Below, one piece after another: positions 6,506-12,018 of a stretch of 12,018 bases of DNA. Made by a program: the position numbers and the translations under genes. The first letter of the stretch is position 1; each line of letters opens with the position of its first letter. Source of the stretch: an uncultured Ruminococcus sp. (GTDB lineage: Bacteria; Bacillota_A; Clostridia; Oscillospirales; Ruminococcaceae); assembly GCA_947303535.1 (NCBI GenBank), contig CAMYYQ010000008.1:1-12018 (forward strand). Reading direction: 5' to 3'. The notes beneath the pieces are model-generated. The model saw only the letters and a list, made by a program, of their open reading frames with translations, ran no database searches and had not been told where the DNA came from.

Positions 6506-6542
6506 TTCCTCCCTTCGGATAGTGAATTTCGTGTATCACAAA

Positions 6543-7715
6543 TCAGCTTTCATAGTCTATACGATCTATTTTATTATAGCCTTTCAGGAAAATATGATCG
6601 TCGCTTCGTACAAAACCTGTATAAGAATCGCTTACATCAGCAATAGAACGAAGTCCGCCGTTAAAATCATAGGCTTTTATCTTGCCCTGACACATTACAT
6701 AGGCAAGATCTTCATAGATCTTAACGTCTATTGATGGTTCGTCAAGGTCGATAATAAGAGCTTCACTTTTTCCGCCTTTGAATAATGCCAGTGTATACTT
6801 TCTTCTGTCATCATTATTTGAAATGACTGCGGAATAACCGTTTTCACTTGCACCTGCAACGCGGTCGCCGTCATACGAATAGAATGAGCTTATCTGACCG
6901 TTGCTGTCAACATATCCGCAAGCATCTTCTCCGTATACAAAAGCTCCCTTATCAAAGCCATAGATATCAAGTCCGAGGGTATTGAGTCCCGGGGACGTCC
7001 AGTGTTCTTTTTTCTCATTAAAGCTTATTTCCTGAACATTTGTAACGAGCTGACCATTTTCAGCCGAGATATAACTCAGCACGCACCCCTTGCTTCCGTT
7101 TATAAAGCTCAGATCGCTGACCATTTCGATACACTTTCTTTCGTATATGACCTTTCCCCTTTTATCATATACCTCAAGTGCGCAGCTGTAATTATCATAT
7201 GTTGTTACTACAGCTGTATAGCCCTGTTCACTTATTCTCGCAAAGAGGATAAGTCGCTTGGCGAATGATTTAGTATAGAAAACTTCATCTTCATCCTCTA
7301 CGCTAAGCTCATTTCCGCCATTCTCATAGAGCAGTGCGCGTCCGCCAGCTGCGCGGAGCACTGTATTTGTATATGTATGCTGACGTTTTTTAAGAAGTTT
7401 ACCGTCAGTATCATAAAAATACGTATAGGTATCGCTCATAATTATCATCTTGCTGTCGGTAAAATCCAACTGATAATCAGCACCTCCGCTGACCTCTATA
7501 GGGAAATTTCCTTCAGCAAGCTCACCGGAATTGACGATAGTCCTGTACTGCTCTCCTATGCCCCTTAATTTATTATACCACATATCGCGGGTAAAATAAA
7601 GACCCGTTACTATGGCAGCTGCAAGCAGTATCAGAATGAACCGCTTCAGCCTTTTTTGCCGCCGTTTTCGATTTTTCAGATCGACGATATCATCGGCGTC
7701 ATACATTTTCGGCAC
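6543..7715 (-). CDS. DUF5711 family membrane-anchored beta-propeller-like protein
   Basis: This 390-residue single-pass protein has a short acidic then very basic cytoplasmic start (NRKRRQKRLKR, about 15-25). One membrane helix follows (about 26-42), then a large outward-facing domain built of repeated short beta-strands. Recurring strand patterns such as AAGGRALLYENGG, GYTAVVTTYDNYSCALEVYD and SKGCVLSYISAENGQL look like blades of a WD40/PQQ-like propeller. The architecture and wording fit DUF5711, a Clostridia-centred family without known function. The start is the GTG at 7715: AAGGAGGT (7722-7729) lies six bases upstream, while the ATG at 7706 would be fifteen bases away. It follows truA by 25 bases and precedes the CvpA-like gene, so it is part of the - strand cluster. 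A sensor or scaffold role at the envelope is possible, but nothing in the sequence proves it. Confidence 0.82.
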   Translation of the reverse strand: MPKMYDADDIVDLKNRKRRQKRLKRFILILLAAAIVTGLYFTRDMWYNKLRGIGEQYRTIVNSGELAEGNFPIEVSGGADYQLDFTDSKMIIMSDTYTYFYDTDGKLLKKRQHTYTNTVLRAAGGRALLYENGGNELSVEDEDEVFYTKSFAKRLILFARISEQGYTAVVTTYDNYSCALEVYDKRGKVIYERKCIEMVSDLSFINGSKGCVLSYISAENGQLVTNVQEISFNEKKEHWTSPGLNTLGLDIYGFDKGAFVYGEDACGYVDSNGQISSFYSYDGDRVAGASENGYSAVISNNDDRRKYTLALFKGGKSEALIIDLDEPSIDVKIYEDLAYVMCQGKIKAYDFNGGLRSIADVSDSYTGFVRSDDHIFLKGYNKIDRIDYES

Positions 7716-7740
7716 GCTGATACCTCCTTGTCCTTTGTTC

Positions 7741-8502
7741 TCATGTCTCTTTCAGCAGCTCCTCCTCACTGTAGAACACACGGTTCAGATACAGTCCGTG
7801 AGCCATTGCCGTTCTTCCTGCCTTCAGGCGGTCTTTTGCGGCGAGGATATCAGGAATATCATCGGGAGATATCCGCTTTTCGCTGACATCTATCAAAGTC
7901 CCTGCCATTATCCTAATCATATTATACAAAAAACCGTTGCCTTTTACAAGCATTATCACAGAATCTCCACTATTTTCTATTTTGAAGGAATAAATTGTCC
8001 TTACTGTGGTTGAAACATTTGTGCAGTCAGCACAAAATGACGAAAAATCATGAGTTCCTACGAAATACTTTGCGGCTTTGCGAGCAGCTTCAATATCAAA
8101 TTTTCTTCTGTAATGAAGCATGAGATCAGCGGCAAACGGATTCTTTGATTCGCTGCAATGCATCTTGTATATATACTCCTTGCCCTTGCAGTCAAATCTT
8201 GCATGAAAGTCCTCAGCTGCGTCCTCACAGCTAAGGATAGAAATATCATCGGGAAGCTCGCCGTTAACTCCTCTGCAAAAGCCAAGACAGTTTATTTTGC
8301 TGTTTGTCTTTACATTGAAGCAGAACATATTCGCGTGGACTCCCGTATCGGTCCTTGAACAGCCTGTGATCGTTACAGGCTCATTGAGCACCTTTGAGAC
8401 CTTGCTCTCAAGCACCTCCTGAACCGTTACGGCATTGCTCTGTCTCTGGAAGCCGTGATATTTCGTCCCTCTGTAAGCGATCATAACTTTTAGATTACGC
8501 AT
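7741..8502 (-). CDS. truA: tRNA pseudouridine(38-40) synthase TruA
   Basis: This 253-residue enzyme converts uridines 38-40 in the tRNA anticodon arm to pseudouridine. The catalytic aspartate is D52 in GCSRTDTGVHA. Further family marks are the early YRGTKYHGFQRQ, GKEYIYKM with Y110 (the conserved active-site tyrosine), GNGFLYNMIRIMAGTL (188-203) and AGRTAMAHGLYL near the end, where methionine replaces the usual proline of TAPAHGL. Length is normal for the family. The start is the ATG at 8502, with AAGGAGG (8509-8515) six bases upstream. An in-frame ATG at 8535 lies within the upstream gene and has no such site. The ORF overlaps the yfhO-like stop by 8 bases, so translational coupling is likely. 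In many Firmicutes truA directly follows ecfT; here the yfhO-like gene lies between them. Confidence 0.97.
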   Translation of the reverse strand: MRNLKVMIAYRGTKYHGFQRQSNAVTVQEVLESKVSKVLNEPVTITGCSRTDTGVHANMFCFNVKTNSKINCLGFCRGVNGELPDDISILSCEDAAEDFHARFDCKGKEYIYKMHCSESKNPFAADLMLHYRRKFDIEAARKAAKYFVGTHDFSSFCADCTNVSTTVRTIYSFKIENSGDSVIMLVKGNGFLYNMIRIMAGTLIDVSEKRISPDDIPDILAAKDRLKAGRTAMAHGLYLNRVFYSEEELLKET

Positions 8503-11356
8503 CGTCCGCCTCCTTTTTTGCAGGATCGCTTCCATCGTAAAGTATTACTTCCGTATCCTCGACTCTGCCGAAATCCTCAGATCTGAGTGCTTCGCTGACC
8601 TGATCGTATATCTCAGCCTTATTGTTATAAGGCGAAGGTATCATTTCATTTCCCATATTCGGTAATGCTGCCGAATACATCATATGTCTGCGTCTGCGTA
8701 ACCTGCGCCGCCTTTCGCATATCATTATAAGTATTACAAATGCAAGGCTGACTATTGTTGCCGTTACACCGAGGACAAATCCCTCCGGTGTATACTCTAT
8801 ACTTATATCATGACTGCCTCTGCCTACCTTTACGCCCGTCATTGCCTGCAAAAGCTTGAATGTTTCGGCTTTTTCACCGTCTATGTATACGCTCCAGCCC
8901 TTTTCATAGGGGATGGACAGGAACATAACGCCGTCCTCCGACGCATTTATCCTTCCGCGTATCTTAGTATCGCTGAATTTCTTTATCTCAAGCTGTTCAT
9001 CAGCAAGAGCGCTGTAGGCTTTTCTGAATGTATCTTCTTCCACAGCATAGACCATAAGCTTGAAATTGCCTGATGTATGCTTTTCAGAAGAAGTTATCTT
9101 AACTGTTGAGGTACTGCCCTCCTGACCGTTGCCCATAGGAAAAACTATGGGATAGCTCTCTATGAGCTTTCCGCTGTCTATAGTTTCATCATCACATTTT
9201 ATCTCAAGTGAATCACAGGTACCGCCTGTACCGTTGGCATAACCGTAAAGGTAACTGCCGTCGATACAGTCATAGCTGTATGTTGCACTTCCTGTAGGTT
9301 CATCTGTTGTGTTGCGGAACGTATAGTTGCCGTAGCCGTTCTTGGTAACATCAAGACCGTCGTAATCCACAAGTGCAACGGGCTGAGGAGTGAAAAGCTT
9401 ATCCGTAACGCCTGTGGCAAGATTTATGATACTGTTCTGATACTCAAACGGATTGGCTTCGCCATTGTCTTCCATATTGAGGATATCCTCGTTTACCATA
9501 AATCCAAGTGACAGAGGATACTTATTCTCATACAGATTGGCATTGCCTTCCGATGTCTTGTGTTCAAGTACCCAGTCCTCGGTATTCAGCTCGCCGTTCT
9601 TTTTGATGATGTATTTTATTCCCAGAAGTGAATTCACAACGGGAGTAGATGTCCTGTAATAAAATCTGTTTCCTGCCTCGGAAGCATAGAGTCCGAGACG
9701 TTTGCACATTGTAGTTACCGAAACGTTCGCCGCCGATGAGAACTGCGACAATCCGCGGTATCCGTAGAGTGCGCTGTCATTGAGGGTATATGTATACGAC
9801 ATTTCTGTGCGGTAGAATTTGCTCTTGTCATTCTTTTTCTCATAATCGAGAAGCTGTCGCACTTCCGTCTTGTTTGAGGGATAATCGTTGTATCCCGTAG
9901 TATCTACGGTACTTACGCCCATTTGTGCATTGCTTACGAACTCGCTGAATACAGCCACAGAAAGTGCAAGTGTCATAAGCAGACTGCGCTTTTCCTTTGT
10001 CTTGAACGGGAATATCTTGGCTGCTATGAATATGAGCCAGAACGCACCTGTTATTATAGCCGAGCTCTTGACAGCTCCCTCAAACTTGTAATCAACGCCC
10101 TTCGACAGCTTGTTAAGTATCAGCACTGCCGCAGGTCCTGCTATCATAAAAACTATCTGGTATATCTTTATACCCCTGCTCAGCATGACATCATATGCCC
10201 TGAATGCGGCTGTTGCAAGCACGAAGCAGAATATGAACGCGAATCGGTACGGTATCTGATTGGTGAAATGGAAACCGTGCCATATATAGTTAAGGAGATT
10301 CATATTACAGCTTATTGCTATTATGGCAAGCATTGAAAGTGCAGCTATCTTTTCCCGTATCTTTATGCCAAGCGAGAACAGGAACACTCCGAAAAGCATT
10401 ACCGCCAACATTCCGCAGGCGAAATTCGGGAGTCCGTCAACCTTTGTAGGTGCATTATAGGAAAGGAGATTTGCGAATATCTTTTTCCAGTCCTCGTAAT
10501 AGCTTATCTCCTTTGGCATATTGTTGTTTACGCTGTAGGTGAGCTGTAATCCGTAATATGCAGGCAGCAGCATGAAGCCGCCAAGTCCTATGCCAAGCAC
10601 TGACGAACGTATCATCAGGAAAAGCTTTCTGAACCAGTCCTTTACGCCCTTGCACTCGATGATGCTTGCGGCTGCAAACATGAATACCGCGAAGATACAG
10701 GTGAAATAGCCTACATAATAGTTTGCAATGAGCGAAAGTGCCAGTCCGAATGTAAATGTCTTCCATTTTCCCTCACGGCACAGTGCAACTATCCCCATCA
10801 TCACAAGCGGGAAAAGCGCTATAGTATCGAACCACATTACGTTCCAGTAGTAGCCCAGCGTATAGCTGCAAAGTGCGTACATCACCGAGAACATACATAT
10901 GGAAAAGTCCCTGCGCTTGAAGGTATACCGCAGGAACGAGCTGAAAAATGCTCCTGCAAAGCCTATTTTCGCACATAATATGAATGTGAGCGCGTCTCGT
11001 ACATGGTCATCGTCAAAAAGTACCGACAGCCAGTTCAGCGGACTTGCCGCATAGTACGAAATAAGCGAAAGGAAGTTTGTGCCCATTCCGTTCTGCCATG
11101 AATACAGGAATGAACCGCCGCTTACAAGCTTTTCGCGCACTACCCTGAAAAACGGATAGTACTGATGCCACAGGTCTACTACAAGTATCTGCCTGTCGCC
11201 AAATGGGTGAACTCCGTATACGCCGAATGCGTATACCATAATGGAAAACGGGATAAGGAACGAAAGCAGGAAGTACAGTACTCCATTTTCGTACAATATC
11301 CTGTGAAATTTGCCTTTTCTGAACCGCTTTGCGGCTCGTCTTTCTTCTTTGTCCAT
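8495..11356 (-). CDS. YfhO-family GT-C-like membrane protein
   Basis: This 953-residue polytopic protein has a basic cytoplasmic start, about a dozen membrane helices over the first ~475 residues, then a large outward beta-rich domain (about 480-855). It ends with a last helix (860-880), a very basic stop-transfer stretch (ERRRRLRRRRH) and a 62-residue acidic cytoplasmic tail. The motif D61-LWHQYYPF in the first outer loop and HGFHFTNQIPYRFAF (360-374) match the YfhO family, which has a glycosyltransferase-C-like layout. In Bacillus subtilis YfhO has been linked to lipoteichoic acid glycosylation; the substrate here is unknown. The start at 11356 has GAAAGGA five bases upstream. It follows ecfT by 23 bases and overlaps truA by 8, so it is co-transcribed. 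The charged tail is the part I am least able to place. Confidence 0.9.
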   Translation of the reverse strand: MDKEERRAAKRFRKGKFHRILYENGVLYFLLSFLIPFSIMVYAFGVYGVHPFGDRQILVVDLWHQYYPFFRVVREKLVSGGSFLYSWQNGMGTNFLSLISYYAASPLNWLSVLFDDDHVRDALTFILCAKIGFAGAFFSSFLRYTFKRRDFSICMFSVMYALCSYTLGYYWNVMWFDTIALFPLVMMGIVALCREGKWKTFTFGLALSLIANYYVGYFTCIFAVFMFAAASIIECKGVKDWFRKLFLMIRSSVLGIGLGGFMLLPAYYGLQLTYSVNNNMPKEISYYEDWKKIFANLLSYNAPTKVDGLPNFACGMLAVMLFGVFLFSLGIKIREKIAALSMLAIIAISCNMNLLNYIWHGFHFTNQIPYRFAFIFCFVLATAAFRAYDVMLSRGIKIYQIVFMIAGPAAVLILNKLSKGVDYKFEGAVKSSAIITGAFWLIFIAAKIFPFKTKEKRSLLMTLALSVAVFSEFVSNAQMGVSTVDTTGYNDYPSNKTEVRQLLDYEKKNDKSKFYRTEMSYTYTLNDSALYGYRGLSQFSSAANVSVTTMCKRLGLYASEAGNRFYYRTSTPVVNSLLGIKYIIKKNGELNTEDWVLEHKTSEGNANLYENKYPLSLGFMVNEDILNMEDNGEANPFEYQNSIINLATGVTDKLFTPQPVALVDYDGLDVTKNGYGNYTFRNTTDEPTGSATYSYDCIDGSYLYGYANGTGGTCDSLEIKCDDETIDSGKLIESYPIVFPMGNGQEGSTSTVKITSSEKHTSGNFKLMVYAVEEDTFRKAYSALADEQLEIKKFSDTKIRGRINASEDGVMFLSIPYEKGWSVYIDGEKAETFKLLQAMTGVKVGRGSHDISIEYTPEGFVLGVTATIVSLAFVILIMICERRRRLRRRRHMMYSAALPNMGNEMIPSPYNNKAEIYDQVSEALRSEDFGRVEDTEVILYDGSDPAKKEADDA

Positions 11357-11379
11357 CTTTATCCTTTCTCGCGTTCCGC

Positions 11380-12018
11380 TCAGAATAACCTGCCGAGTAC
11401 TATTACAAGCACAAGGAAAAATACGGTCACTGCAAGGGCTACATAATCCCTTGGAGCGGACTTGAGCTGTCTCAATCTTGTTCTTCCCTCACCGCCGTGA
11501 TAACAGCGGCACTCCATAGCTGTTGCAAGTTCGTCCGCACGTCTGAATGCGGATATGAACAGCGGAACAAGTATGGATATGAGGTTCTTTGCTCTCGTTG
11601 TGAAGCTTCCTGTGTCTATCTCTGCGCCTCTTGCCTTTTGTGCTGACATTAGTTTATCTGTTTCTTCTATCAGTGTAGGTATAAATCGAAGTGCGATCGA
11701 CATCATCATTGCAAGCTCATGCACAGGGAATTTTATCTTTCTCAGCGGCGAGAGCAGCCGCTCTATTGCGTCTGTCAGAGTTATGGGTGATGTTGTATAT
11801 GTCAGGACAGAGCTTCCCATAACGAGAAGAACTATCCTTACTATCATGAATATGCTGGTTTCCAGTCCCTTATCGGTTATTTTCAGAAATTTCCATTCCC
11901 AGAGCACATTTCCCGTGGTCATAAGGAACAAATTCAGAAAAGCCGTTATGATAAGGAATATCAGCAGCGGTTTCACGCTCTTGAAGAACATTTTCAGCGG
12001 TATCCGCGAAAGGAGTAT
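11380..12018 (-). CDS. ecfT: ECF transporter transmembrane subunit EcfT (5' partial)
   Basis: The frame is open to the window edge. The 212 visible residues begin ILLSRIPLK directly before an internal Met at 11991 and read on as normal EcfT, so the true start lies outside, about 50 residues further by family length. EcfT is the membrane coupling protein of energy-coupling-factor importers and transfers motion from the EcfA ATPases to the vitamin-binding S component. Visible are several membrane helices, the first coupling motif ARG (fragment residues 129-131, in SAQKARGAEID) and the second, which here reads CRC (170-172, in MECRCYHGGEGRTR) instead of ARG. A final hydrophobic helix ends in GRLF. 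The ecfA genes would be expected just upstream, beyond the edge. The identity is firm; the motif variant seems common in Clostridia as I recall. Confidence 0.93.
   Translation of the reverse strand: MLLSRIPLKMFFKSVKPLLIFLIITAFLNLFLMTTGNVLWEWKFLKITDKGLETSIFMIVRIVLLVMGSSVLTYTTSPITLTDAIERLLSPLRKIKFPVHELAMMMSIALRFIPTLIEETDKLMSAQKARGAEIDTGSFTTRAKNLISILVPLFISAFRRADELATAMECRCYHGGEGRTRLRQLKSAPRDYVALAVTVFFLVLVIVLGRLF

Noticed and set aside
8503..8535. Longer TruA start at 8535
   Set aside because: It would add eleven basic residues not seen in TruA proteins and lies within the upstream gene; AAGGAGG directly supports the ATG at 8502.
9923..10336. 137-codon open frame on the + strand opposite the yfhO-like gene
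   Set aside because: It is antisense to a long conserved membrane protein; its Cys/Tyr/His-rich product is an artefact of the codons on the other strand.

Overview
The window looks like chromosomal DNA from a low-to-moderate-GC Clostridia genome, most likely an Oscillospiraceae/Ruminococcus-type gut or rumen bacterium. The evidence is the gene families (DUF4317, DUF5711, YfhO, ClpE-like AAA+, ECF-transporter EcfT), the GAAAGGA/AAGGAGG ribosome binding sites, a lipoprotein with a cohesin-like domain, and palindromic intergenic repeats of a kind I recall from such genomes. The genus is an inference. I see no rRNA, tRNA, CRISPR array, transposase or phage gene.

Layout. From 1 to 663, a short + strand unit encodes a NUDIX hydrolase, with a good promoter, a leader hairpin and a bidirectional intrinsic terminator. 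From about 664 to 992 there are several repeat elements: a perfect palindrome, a multi-hairpin element and an AT-rich direct repeat. A DUF4317 gene (988-2115, -) follows. From 2116 to 2440 there is a dense chain of hairpins that includes a second, inverted copy of the multi-hairpin element. From 2441 to the right edge, all seven genes lie on the - strand and are tightly packed. In transcription order they are ecfT (5' end cut off by the window), yfhO-like, truA, DUF5711, a CvpA-like membrane protein, a clpE-like AAA+ unfoldase and a cohesin-like lipoprotein. A clear extended -10 promoter lies just upstream of clpE, so the last two genes can be expressed independently.

Function. ecfT encodes the membrane coupling subunit of an energy-coupling-factor vitamin/metal importer and truA encodes a tRNA pseudouridine synthase. 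These two are often neighbours in Firmicutes; here a 2.9-kb yfhO-like glycosyltransferase-fold gene sits between them. The DUF5711 and CvpA-like products are membrane or envelope proteins of unclear role. The ClpE-like protein is a zinc-finger AAA+ disaggregase/unfoldase expected to work with ClpP. Its stop overlaps the start of a secreted lipoprotein whose C-terminal half resembles a cohesin domain, which is an unexpected pairing of a cytoplasmic unfoldase and a surface-anchored protein.

The points most worth following up are the clpE/cohesin-lipoprotein pair with its promoter palindrome, the two inverted structured repeats with compensatory stem changes around the DUF4317 gene, and a putative hairpin-bridged Shine-Dalgarno site before the CvpA-like gene.
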